Shown here: one piece after another, positions 1 to 7,310 of the stretch | Position numbering within the stretch: the first letter of the stretch is position 1 | Layout: every line of letters starts with the position of its first letter | Source: RGIG3701 sp031553595 | GTDB lineage: Bacteria; Planctomycetota; Planctomycetia; Pirellulales; Thermoguttaceae | Reading direction: 5' to 3' | DNA length: 64,000 bases | Assembly (NCBI GenBank): GCA_031553595.1 | Contig: JAVBLI010000005.1 | Location: 1-64,000, forward strand | Position numbers and translations under genes: made by a program | The notes under the pieces: model-generated | Told to the model about the DNA's origin: nothing | Databases searched by the model: none | Seen by the model: the letters and a program-made list of their open reading frames with translations, nothing else

Positions 1-123
1 CTCCGTAAACGCTGTATCCGCACCCTACCCGAACTCCAGGGATTCCTGCTGACCTCCCCTCAACTTTTCACCCCAGCCGAGTGGTACAACTTTTTCACCC
101 ACGCCGGGTATGTGAGTGCATAA
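1..123 (+). CDS. C-terminal end of a truncated CDS, possibly IS630-type transposase
   Basis: Frame 1 is open from the window edge to a TAA and gives 40 residues ending in PAEWYNFFTHAGYVSA. The end of this peptide (Trp, Asn, Phe-Phe, His-Ala-Gly-Tyr) resembles the C-terminus of IS630-family transposases as I remember them; no DDE residue lies inside the window, so the family is an inference. No terminal inverted repeat can be confirmed from this side, although a dispersed repeat starts 45 bp downstream. Confidence 0.45.
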   Translation, partial: LRKRCIRTLPELQGFLLTSPQLFTPAEWYNFFTHAGYVSA

Positions 124-167
124 ATTAGGGAAATGCTCTAGTCTTAGCTGGTGGTCTTGAGATTTTT

Positions 168-267
168 ATACTCAAGCTACTTGAAAATTTCGTTCACAGC
201 GAAACCGTAAGCCGTCTTTCCAGAAGGGTAAGCGACAGACAGTTAGAAAAACTCAACGGCTCCGAGT
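168..267 (+). repeat. Copy A of a ~100-bp structured dispersed repeat
   Basis: This segment matches the reverse complement of 2141-2240 at about three quarters of positions over 100 bp, from TATACTCAAG at one end to AAAACTCAACGG at the other. It can fold into an outer stem (CTACTTG with CAGTTAG), an inner stem (TCGTT with AGCGA) and an apical hairpin around CCAGAAGGG. Apart from it, bases 124-340 hold no gene I can support; the repeat lies between the truncated CDS and the 3' end of pfkA. Confidence 0.7.
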
Positions 268-340
268 ATATTATCTCCCCGATTGGATTTTCCTGGGATG
301 AGCAGGTTTTTTTTGCGTTTCTGACAGGGGAAGCCGGAAG

Positions 341-1327
341 CTATTTGCTGACGACTTCCAGCAGATTGATCATCGATTGCGGCACGCTGCGGTGGGCTTT
401 GATCACGTCTTCCAGCGGGAACAGCTCGGGCTTTTCATGCAGCACGCCGGCCATCTTGCCGGTCTCGCCATTGATGATGGCCTGGACGGCGTAATGGCCG
501 AGCATGGTGGCGAGGATACGGTCGTCGGCGCACGGCGAGCCACCGCGGAGCAGGTGCCCCAGCACGATGACGCGCGATGGGAACGGGCACCCGGCGTCCA
601 TCAGTTTCTGTTGCAGGGACATGACGCCCTCGAGATATCCTTCGGCGACCGCCATGATGATGGACTCTTTTCCGGCGTGCTTCAGGCGGGTGAGCTTCGT
701 GACCATTTCCGGCACGGTCAGCGGCGCTTCGGGGATGCAGGCGATTTCGCAGCCGGCGGCGATGGCGGTGTAAAGGGTGATGTAACCGCAGTGGCGGCCC
801 ATGAGCTCGACGATGAACATGCGGTCGTGGCTGTGAGCGGTGTCGCGGAGTTTGTCGACGGCCTCGACCGCCGTCTGCACCGCAGTCTGGAATCCGATGG
901 TGTAATCGGTGCAGCAGAGGTCGTTGTCGATCGTGCCCGGACAGCCGACGATTCGGCCACCCCAGAATTTGCGGAATTCGTAGGCGCCGGCCAGCGTGCC
1001 GTTGCCGCCGATGGGGATGATGGCATCGAAACGGTGTCGCTCAAGGATTTCGGCGACGCGTTTCATGCCGGCCTCGGTCTCGAAATCCGGGCACCGGCTG
1101 CTGTGCAGCACCGTCCCGCCGAGCATCGAAATGCCGGAAACGGACCGCATCATCATCTGCACGTTTCCGTCGGCGGTGGAATAAAAGTCTTCGTCCAGGA
1201 TGCCCTGGTAGCCGCGCATGATGCCAACGACTTCATGGCCGGCGGAGACGGCGGTACGCACGATGGCCCGCAAGCACGCGTTCATTCCCGGGGCGTCGCC
1301 GCCACTGCAAAAAACTCCGATTTTCAT
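341..1327 (-). CDS. pfkA: 6-phosphofructokinase (ATP-type)
   Basis: Phosphorylates fructose 6-phosphate to fructose 1,6-bisphosphate in the cytoplasm, the committed step of glycolysis. The 328-residue length is that of bacterial PfkA. Visible motifs are GGDAPGMN (residues 9-16), PGTIDND (130-136, catalytic Asp134) and MGRHCG (176-181). Gly at 110 and Gly at 131 are the residues that separate ATP-dependent from PPi-dependent enzymes, and both point to ATP. Oddity: the Mg/ATP-binding GGDG motif reads GGNG (107-110), so the usual Asp is Asn109. It lies 33 bp downstream of yebC on the same strand and probably shares its transcript; its own Shine-Dalgarno site is weak. Family certain, donor specificity inferred. 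Confidence 0.93.
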   Translation of the reverse strand: MKIGVFCSGGDAPGMNACLRAIVRTAVSAGHEVVGIMRGYQGILDEDFYSTADGNVQMMMRSVSGISMLGGTVLHSSRCPDFETEAGMKRVAEILERHRFDAIIPIGGNGTLAGAYEFRKFWGGRIVGCPGTIDNDLCCTDYTIGFQTAVQTAVEAVDKLRDTAHSHDRMFIVELMGRHCGYITLYTAIAAGCEIACIPEAPLTVPEMVTKLTRLKHAGKESIIMAVAEGYLEGVMSLQQKLMDAGCPFPSRVIVLGHLLRGGSPCADDRILATMLGHYAVQAIINGETGKMAGVLHEKPELFPLEDVIKAHRSVPQSMINLLEVVSK

Positions 1328-1360
1328 GGCTTTACTCGTTCTTAGTGAAATGGGAATGGC

Positions 1361-2113
1361 TTAACCTTCGATTTTCTCGCGGAGTTCGTCGGGAATGGAG
1401 AAATTGGAAAACACGGCGGAAACGTCGTCGTGCTCCTCCAGGAGGTCGACCATTTTCAGCACGCGGCGGGCGTCGTCTTCGTCGGCGATTTCCACGGTGT
1501 TCTGCGGGATGCGGGCCATGGAGCTCTCGAGGATGTTGAAGCCGGCTGCTTGCAGGGCGTCGGCGACATTCGTGAAGGCGTCGGGCAGGCACGTGACCTC
1601 ATAAATTTCGCCCTGCGGCGAAACGTCGTCGGCGTTCGCTTCCAAGGCGACTTCCATGAGCTTGTCTTCGTCCACGCCGGTCGCGTCGATGACGAAAAGA
1701 CCCTTGCGGTCGAACATCCAGGCGACACAGTTGGTGGCGCCCATTTTGCCTCCGCCGACTTCGAAAATTTTGCGGACTTCCGGGGCCGTGCGGTTGCGGT
1801 TATCGGTGAGGATTTCGCAGAGGACGGCCGAGCCGCCGGCGCCGTAACCCTCGTAGAGGATTTCTTCCATCGCGGCGCCGTCGGCCGCTTCGCCGGAACC
1901 TTTTTTGACGGCGCGCTCGATGTTATCTTTGGGCATACTGACGGCCTTGGCGGCGTCGATGGCCAGTCGCAGGCGGGCGTTCATGCCGGGATCGGAACCG
2001 CCCCGGGCCGCGACGATGATGCCTTTCGAAAGACGGCTCCAGATCTTGCCGCGTTTGGCGTCGATCAGTGCCTTCTTGTGTTTATTATTCGCCCAGTGGG
2101 AATGGCCTGCCAT
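1361..2113 (-). CDS. yebC: YebC/PmpR (TACO1) family protein
   Basis: Member of the broadly conserved YebC/PmpR/TACO1 family, first described as transcriptional regulators and more recently as translation factors that help ribosomes through difficult stretches. The 250-residue length and the N-terminus MAGHSHWANNKHKK (family consensus MAGHSKWANIKHRK) are diagnostic, as are the central GGSDPGMN and GYGAGG segments and the acidic C-terminal domain. Its leader consists almost entirely of repeat copy B, which follows a possible promoter at 2240-2269. The gene lies upstream of pfkA. Shine-Dalgarno pairing is weak (GCGAG). Confidence 0.95.
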   Translation of the reverse strand: MAGHSHWANNKHKKALIDAKRGKIWSRLSKGIIVAARGGSDPGMNARLRLAIDAAKAVSMPKDNIERAVKKGSGEAADGAAMEEILYEGYGAGGSAVLCEILTDNRNRTAPEVRKIFEVGGGKMGATNCVAWMFDRKGLFVIDATGVDEDKLMEVALEANADDVSPQGEIYEVTCLPDAFTNVADALQAAGFNILESSMARIPQNTVEIADEDDARRVLKMVDLLEEHDDVSAVFSNFSIPDELREKIEG

Positions 2114-2140
2114 GCGTTAACTCGCTTTCTAATGTTCATA

Positions 2141-2240
2141 CCCTGAACCGTTGAGTTTTCCCACCTGTCCGCCGCTTACCCTTCGGGAAAGACGGCTCGC
2201 GCTTTGGCTGTGAGCGGAATTTTCAAGTGGCTTGAGTATA
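2141..2240 (-). repeat. Copy B of the ~100-bp structured repeat, in the yebC leader
   Basis: Read on the minus strand it aligns with copy A (168-267) end to end. Predicted pairing: outer stem CCACTTG with CAGGTGG (7 bp including one G-U), inner stem CCGCT with AGCGG, and an apical hairpin CTTTCCC-GAA-GGGTAAG. Two pairs differ from copy A by compensatory change (C-G to T-A in both stems). It begins close to the inferred transcription start and fills most of the untranslated leader of yebC, so it could be a cis-acting RNA element; a mobile palindromic repeat is the alternative. Confidence 0.65.
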
Positions 2241-2269
2241 TTATAATGTTTGAAAGAATCGGTATTTAA
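2240..2269 (-). promoter_or_regulatory. Possible promoter of yebC-pfkA
   Basis: A perfect minus-strand TATAAT (2240-2245) is preceded at 18 bp by a poor -35 (TTAAAT). It sits just past the TPR gene's stop codon and upstream of yebC, with repeat B beginning at the expected start site. The -10 is convincing, the -35 is not. Confidence 0.4.
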
Positions 2270-2274
2270 TGAAG

Positions 2275-5028
2275 TTATGGAAAGTATTCCGCCATGCGGC
2301 GATTGACATGCGCCTCGTCTTCCGTGGCGACGACCTTTCCGTCTTTATGGAACTCGGCGAAAAGCCGCTGCGCTTCGCGCCAGTATCTTTCCGCCTGTTC
2401 CATGTTTTTCCGGGCGAGGTTTAAATCGCCCAGGTGGCTCATGATGACCGGATCCGGGGAGATTCCCTCCGCCTTCCGGAGATGTGTTTCGGCTTTTTCG
2501 TAATGTTTCATCTGAAAATGCACCCAGCCCAGGGTGTCGTGATACGCGGCGTTTTCGGGCGAATGGGCCACACACGTCTCGGCCATGCGCAGCGCCCGCC
2601 GCAAGTGCGTTCCGCTCTGGGCCCATAAATACGCCAGGTCATTTTTCGCGCCCACATCATCCGGAAATTCGTCTAGCACCTCCTCCAGCAGCTCGGCCGC
2701 CACGGCCTTATCCCCCTCCAGACACTTCAGCACGGAAAGATTCGAGCGGGCCTCGCGTAAAAATTCCCGCGCGGCCTGATTCTCATAGTCGGCTTCATTC
2801 GCGTGAATGAACTGGGCATACTCCCTCGCGGCGTCCGCCGTGCGGCCCTCGGAGGAAAGAATCAGCGCCCGCTGAATCTGCGCGGAGAGGTTTTTCGGAT
2901 CCTCGCCGAGCAGGATGTTTATCTGCTCCAGGGCCTGCGGATACTGCAAATCGAGCATCATGGCCGAGGAGAGGAAGTAAAGGATGCGCTGGCGGTCCGG
3001 CTTCTCGGTGGCGTGCGGCAGGGCGGCACGGAACACGTCCACCGCCTTTTCATACGCGTCCTCGGCCAGCAGTCCGAATCCCCGGTCCACAAAAAACGGC
3101 ACCGCATCTTTCGTCGGCTGTCGGCGTAAAGCGTCTTCGGCCGATTTATAATAAGCTTCCGCCTGCGCAGGATTTTCCAGCAGTTTTTCAAGGATTCCCA
3201 ACAGCCAGTACGTGCGCCACGGATGGCGGGCGGCGCTGGCCTGCGCGCGCTTCTTTCCAGCGGCCATGGCCTTCTCCAGCAGCGGAGAAAGGGCGGGCAC
3301 ATGTTTCCAGCTTTCCACCACGGCCGGCGGCGAGGACGCTTTTTCGACTTTCGGCAGGGGCTGCGTTTCTTCCGATTTTCCAGGCGTTTCTTCCAGGTGC
3401 GTAACGGTTTCGTCTTCCGCGTCCGGCACATCGGCCGCAGACGCCACGGTTTCATTTTCCGCTGCCGATTCCGCATCCGTGTCCACGTCTGTATCCGTAT
3501 TCGCCGCCGAAACGGGTTCTGTCACCTGCCGCCGCGCGATGCGCAAAATGAGGATCATGTCTTCCCGGGAGTTCACCTGAGCGAAAACGTACTCCAGCGT
3601 CTCCCAGAAATGTTCCACATCCGCCCGGCGAATCGCGATTTCCAGCAGATCGGCCAGACGGGCCGTGACGGCGTGCTTACGGGTATGCTTTTTCAGGATG
3701 AATTCTGCCTGGCGCTGCGCGTTTTGGAGTTTTTGCGGGTCTTTCTCCCGGCGGACCTCCTCCATCCATTTCTTCGCGAGGAAAAAACCTAAAACGGAAT
3801 CTTCCGGGGCGCGTTCATAATATTTCGTCATCGCCGGGATGATTTTATCCGTTTCGTCCAGGGCGGCCAGCGTGTCCGCATACCATTTATACGGGGCCTC
3901 ACCGAGATGCGCTTCCGGTTTTAAATCGTTTAAGACCAGCTCAAGCAGCGTTTTAGCTTCCGGATAATTTTTCCGCATGAAGGCGATTTTCGCGCGAGTA
4001 AAGTCAGCGGTAATGGTGATCACTTTCCGCTGCGTTTCCTGCTGACGGCGGGGGACGCCACTGCGGTGAAGGTCTTCGTGCTGTGCCTGGACAGACTTTT
4101 CGAGTAATGTTTCCGCCTGCTCCAGATTCCCGCTGAGGAGATTCGCGTCGGCCATGAGGGAGTAATAAAAAGCCGCGTCCAGCATGAGCATGCCGCTCAT
4201 GGCCTCATCCAGATCGTAACGCTCAGGGTGCTGCATCGCGCAAAACACATACCGAAAACCATTGGCGGCTTCTTCATACCTCCCCAGGACGTACAAGGCG
4301 CGGCCCATGTCCATACGCAAAAAGACCATGGCCGCGGGGTTTCCACGCACGGTGGGAGAATCCATGGCCGCCTGAAACGCCTCCGCCGCTTCCGGCCACG
4401 CATCCTGCGTCGTGAGCTGAATCCCCACGTCCCGTAATGCCAGCACGTCCATCTTTTTCAGGTTTTTCATCTTCCGGAAGTACGTCAGCAGCTCCTGCGG
4501 ACGCTCCAGCTCCGCGGCGAGATACACCACGTTCCCGAGAATGGTCTCCGCCTGCCGACTGTAACGGTACGCCCGCTGATATTTCCGCAGCGCCTCGGGC
4601 AGCTTCCCGGATGCCTGTAAAATGCGGGCCTGCGTGAAAAGATATTCGGAGTCCAGCGTGTCCTGCTGCGTTTCCGTCAGCACTTTTATTTGCGGCTGGG
4701 CGGCACGCGGGATTTCCGTTAATTCGTCAAGCGGCGAACCGGTGTTTTCAGAATCATGGGAAGAAGCGGATTCGGAAAGTGACTCGGAAACAGACGCGGA
4801 ATGTGCATCCAGAGAATGGTTGGCAAGAAAGGCGGAAACTTCGGCAGAAGAGGAGGCGGTGACGGCAAAAACAGATCCGGCGCTGTCCCCGGCCGAGACA
4901 TCTCCCACGGAAATCGGCGAGATGAAGCCGGTCCACAAAAAGCATAAAACAGAGAAAGCCGGGGCATAAAGACCGCGGCTGACTCCCCGTAAAAACGTAT
5001 TTTTCATAAAAGCCAGAGCGTGTTTCAT
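2275..5028 (-). CDS. Exported tetratricopeptide-repeat protein
   Basis: A 917-residue protein whose N-terminus (MKHALAFMKNT, then a hydrophobic stretch ending near residue 35) looks like a signal peptide or membrane anchor. TPR helices run from about residue 120 to the C-terminus, with a low-complexity Ala/Glu/Asp/Thr-rich linker in the middle. No catalytic motif is visible, so its role is probably scaffolding at the envelope. I chose the ATG with GAGG just upstream, 8 bp after the previous gene's stop; an in-frame start 63 bp further upstream would overlap that gene. It is probably co-transcribed with the endonuclease III-like gene. Specific function unknown. Confidence 0.85.
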   Translation of the reverse strand: MKHALAFMKNTFLRGVSRGLYAPAFSVLCFLWTGFISPISVGDVSAGDSAGSVFAVTASSSAEVSAFLANHSLDAHSASVSESLSESASSHDSENTGSPLDELTEIPRAAQPQIKVLTETQQDTLDSEYLFTQARILQASGKLPEALRKYQRAYRYSRQAETILGNVVYLAAELERPQELLTYFRKMKNLKKMDVLALRDVGIQLTTQDAWPEAAEAFQAAMDSPTVRGNPAAMVFLRMDMGRALYVLGRYEEAANGFRYVFCAMQHPERYDLDEAMSGMLMLDAAFYYSLMADANLLSGNLEQAETLLEKSVQAQHEDLHRSGVPRRQQETQRKVITITADFTRAKIAFMRKNYPEAKTLLELVLNDLKPEAHLGEAPYKWYADTLAALDETDKIIPAMTKYYERAPEDSVLGFFLAKKWMEEVRREKDPQKLQNAQRQAEFILKKHTRKHAVTARLADLLEIAIRRADVEHFWETLEYVFAQVNSREDMILILRIARRQVTEPVSAANTDTDVDTDAESAAENETVASAADVPDAEDETVTHLEETPGKSEETQPLPKVEKASSPPAVVESWKHVPALSPLLEKAMAAGKKRAQASAARHPWRTYWLLGILEKLLENPAQAEAYYKSAEDALRRQPTKDAVPFFVDRGFGLLAEDAYEKAVDVFRAALPHATEKPDRQRILYFLSSAMMLDLQYPQALEQINILLGEDPKNLSAQIQRALILSSEGRTADAAREYAQFIHANEADYENQAAREFLREARSNLSVLKCLEGDKAVAAELLEEVLDEFPDDVGAKNDLAYLWAQSGTHLRRALRMAETCVAHSPENAAYHDTLGWVHFQMKHYEKAETHLRKAEGISPDPVIMSHLGDLNLARKNMEQAERYWREAQRLFAEFHKDGKVVATEDEAHVNRRMAEYFP

Positions 5029-5035
5029 TCCTCGC

Positions 5036-6601
5036 TTATTTCTTTTTGGAGGCCTTTTTGACGGCCGGCTTTCCCGCTTTCGCCTTCCCATTCGTTTTCA
5101 CTATTTTTGCGGCGGAAGCAGCGGGAACCTTTTTAGCGGCGGTTTTTCCCGCCGGGCCGGCGTTTTTCACCGCTTTTTTGACGGGAACGATTTTTGCCTT
5201 GGGAGCCGCTTTTTTCGGGGGAGCACTGACGGCTTTCCCATTTTTCACGGTTTTCTTGACCGGATTCGCCTTCCCGGCCGTGGGTTTTGACGTGACAGCT
5301 TTTCGCGCAGGCGTTTTCGCAGCGGGGGCTGATTTTTTCACTGGCGCCTTGACCGGCGCTTTTTTCACCGCGCTTTTCCCGGCGGTAAGCTGCTTCCCGA
5401 CCACTTTTTTCTCGGGGGCTTTTTTCGCTACCGGTTTTTTGGCCGCGGGAACCTCTTTACCGCTTTTTTTTGCAGCGGAGGGGGCGGCTTTCGGGGCCGG
5501 TTTTTGCGGCGTTTTCTTTTTCGCATCCAAGGACGGGACGGACGGACGCTTCACGGGATGCGCAGATTTCACGGGTTCCGCCGGTGTTTTCTGATCCGGC
5601 ACATTTTTCGGGGACACTTTTTTCGCTGCCGGGGCCTCCGTTTTCTTTTCGGTTAATGGAGTTGCCGCCACGGGTTTTGCACCGCCGCGTCTGCTTTTTC
5701 GTGAACGCCCGGACTTCTCCGCCGGGGCGGCTTCTGTTTCGGATTTATCCGCGTCCTGCCCCTGCTCTTCCTGCGGAATTTCGTTGGAAACCGGATCAAG
5801 CTGCGCGTCTTCTTCCTGCATTTCCTGCTTTAAGAAAGCGGCCAATTCTTTCTTCGAGTACTGGCGCGAGCCGCGCACTTCCGGTAGCGGGGGCGTTTCC
5901 AGGAGATTCTCCTCTTTCACTTCGCGCCGCGGAGCCAGGCGGGTTTTGTAATCCGGCGCGAACGCCTTCATGAAAATCGCCATTTTTCGGGAATTCGGGT
6001 TCAGGACGAAATCCGCCGCCACCGCGTGCAGCAGCGACATAAACTCCGGGCCCTGCTGTTTCGTGATGGCCCGGTTCAGTCCGGCGACTTCCCGCTTATC
6101 CAGCTCTTCTTCTTCAAGAATTCCCAGCACATAAAGCAGACGCTTTTCCCCCGTGCCCACAGGAATACCGTGCCGACCCAGCGCCACCTGCGCGGTATAT
6201 GCCGTGGAAAAAGGCGTGCCGCCGGGAATGGATTCCAGTTTCGTGAACGCCACGGAAAGGTTCATTTTCCGCAAATCGTCCAGATTAAACGAATAACGCT
6301 CCTCAAAAACGGCGTTCAGAATTTTCTTTACACGGATGGCCGCGCCGCGCGCGTCGGGCAGTTGGGGCATCATCTCCGTCAGCTCCGCAGGGCTGCTGAC
6401 ACGCACCTCGTTCCATCCGGAGAGGGATTCCTTTAACGCTACGAACGCCGTCTCCGCCGCCTCAAAACCAGCATCTTCCAGGCACGTCGCGAAAATGAAA
6501 TGCTCCAGAACCGTCCGTTCCATCAGCACCGTGGGCGACGTCTGTTTTTTTAATGCTTTATGAAGCGATTTTAAAAGCTCTGCGCGATTTCCAGCAGCCA
6601 T
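5036..6601 (-). CDS. Endonuclease III-fold protein with histone H1-like Lys/Ala/Pro tail
   Basis: 521 residues in two parts. Residues 1-220 follow the helical layout of the endonuclease III/HhH-GPD fold, with a hairpin-like segment LESIPGGTPFSTAYTAQVAL (122-141) where the enzyme has LPGVGRKTA. The catalytic Lys and Asp positions appear replaced (PFSTA instead of GRKTA, VGTGEKR instead of VDTHIFR), and there is no C-terminal Fe-S cysteine cluster, so base-excision activity is unlikely. From about residue 295 to the end the chain is KKAPAKK-type repeats as in histone H1, AlgP or Hc2, which would bind DNA or RNA non-specifically. Start: ATG with AGGGGAT at good spacing, preferred over an upstream ATG lacking a site. 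The fold is inferred by eye. Confidence 0.8.
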   Translation of the reverse strand: MAAGNRAELLKSLHKALKKQTSPTVLMERTVLEHFIFATCLEDAGFEAAETAFVALKESLSGWNEVRVSSPAELTEMMPQLPDARGAAIRVKKILNAVFEERYSFNLDDLRKMNLSVAFTKLESIPGGTPFSTAYTAQVALGRHGIPVGTGEKRLLYVLGILEEEELDKREVAGLNRAITKQQGPEFMSLLHAVAADFVLNPNSRKMAIFMKAFAPDYKTRLAPRREVKEENLLETPPLPEVRGSRQYSKKELAAFLKQEMQEEDAQLDPVSNEIPQEEQGQDADKSETEAAPAEKSGRSRKSRRGGAKPVAATPLTEKKTEAPAAKKVSPKNVPDQKTPAEPVKSAHPVKRPSVPSLDAKKKTPQKPAPKAAPSAAKKSGKEVPAAKKPVAKKAPEKKVVGKQLTAGKSAVKKAPVKAPVKKSAPAAKTPARKAVTSKPTAGKANPVKKTVKNGKAVSAPPKKAAPKAKIVPVKKAVKNAGPAGKTAAKKVPAASAAKIVKTNGKAKAGKPAVKKASKKK

Positions 6602-6723
6602 TTTTAATCCCCTGGGGACAAATTTTATCATTCATCCGTTATGCTGTGGCGGAGGGAATCCATTCATTCTCGCACACAAGAAAATATAATCATTCAGCGG
6701 AATTTTTCTTTTCCGTCGCGGCG

Positions 6724-7149
6724 TTATTCCTGCCCGCCGCGACCTTCCACTTCCGCCACATCCGCGTCCAGCTCGCCGATGACCGTATCCCGCGGCATTT
6801 CCTCATCCGCCGGCAGCACGTCCTTCAAAATACGGGCCACGTTCAGCGAGTTTTTCACGCCTTTATCCAGTACGAACGTCAGTCGCGGCGTGTACCGGGT
6901 CTGGATGCGGTCCGCGATTTTCCGCTGGAAAAAACCGGCCGCGTTCTGAAGCCCTTTCAGCGCCAGGCTCTGTTTCGCATCATTACCCATGATGGACACA
7001 TGCACTTTCGCCTGCTGCATGTCGCCGGAAACTTCGACGAACGTTACCGTGACGTCCGAAACACGCGGGTCCTGCAGATCACGAAGAATCGTCATCCCCA
7101 CCACCTCGCGGATCGCCTCCGCCGCCCGTAATACCCGCCGAGAACCCAT
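6724..7149 (-). CDS. rbfA: Ribosome-binding factor A
   Basis: Single KH-like domain protein that binds the immature 30S subunit and promotes 16S rRNA 5'-end maturation. The start MGSRRVLRAAEAIREVV and the segment DLQDPRVSDVTVT are typical, and the length (141 residues) fits. I use the ATG preceded by GTGGAG; an in-frame TTG ten codons upstream would translate part of an AATTGACAAT repeat. The C-terminus is an acidic extension (PADEEMPRDTVIGELDADVAEVEG). It follows infB in the conserved nusA-infB-rbfA order, separated by about 160 bp of repeat-rich spacer. Confidence 0.93.
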   Translation of the reverse strand: MGSRRVLRAAEAIREVVGMTILRDLQDPRVSDVTVTFVEVSGDMQQAKVHVSIMGNDAKQSLALKGLQNAAGFFQRKIADRIQTRYTPRLTFVLDKGVKNSLNVARILKDVLPADEEMPRDTVIGELDADVAEVEGRGGQE

Positions 7150-7310
7150 ATCGCTCCACTTCGTTTCGCTAATTGACAATCGATAATTGACAATTGATTA
7201 TTATTTTCATGTTCAAGTTTTCTCGCTGAAAAACATTTTATTGAATCACTATAATTACGCCTCGCTTCTCGCTTGCGTAATTATCAGTGAGCAATGATCC
7301 ATTATCAATT
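7150..7310 (-). repeat. Heptameric AATTGAC/AATTGAT repeat cluster with hairpin, infB-rbfA spacer
   Basis: Next to rbfA are degenerate 7-mers (AATTGAC, AATCGAT, AATTGAC, AATTGAT) and next to infB further ATTATC/AATT units. Between them is a perfect 10-bp stem, ATAATTACGC with GCGTAATTAT (7251-7284). Read on the minus strand (sense for infB) the stop codon TGA recurs with a 7-nt period. The hairpin could end or attenuate infB transcription before rbfA. Confidence 0.65.

Noticed and set aside
377..1345. Long open frame on the plus strand opposite pfkA
   Set aside because: The minus strand encodes a complete PfkA; the opposite frame is His/Asp/Val-rich with no motif, as is usual for the antisense of GC-rich genes.
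1..2240. Repeat copies A and B as ends of a composite transposon carrying yebC-pfkA
   Set aside because: The copies are in opposite orientation, but no transposase lies between them, no target duplication is visible, and a third related copy occurs elsewhere in a leader.
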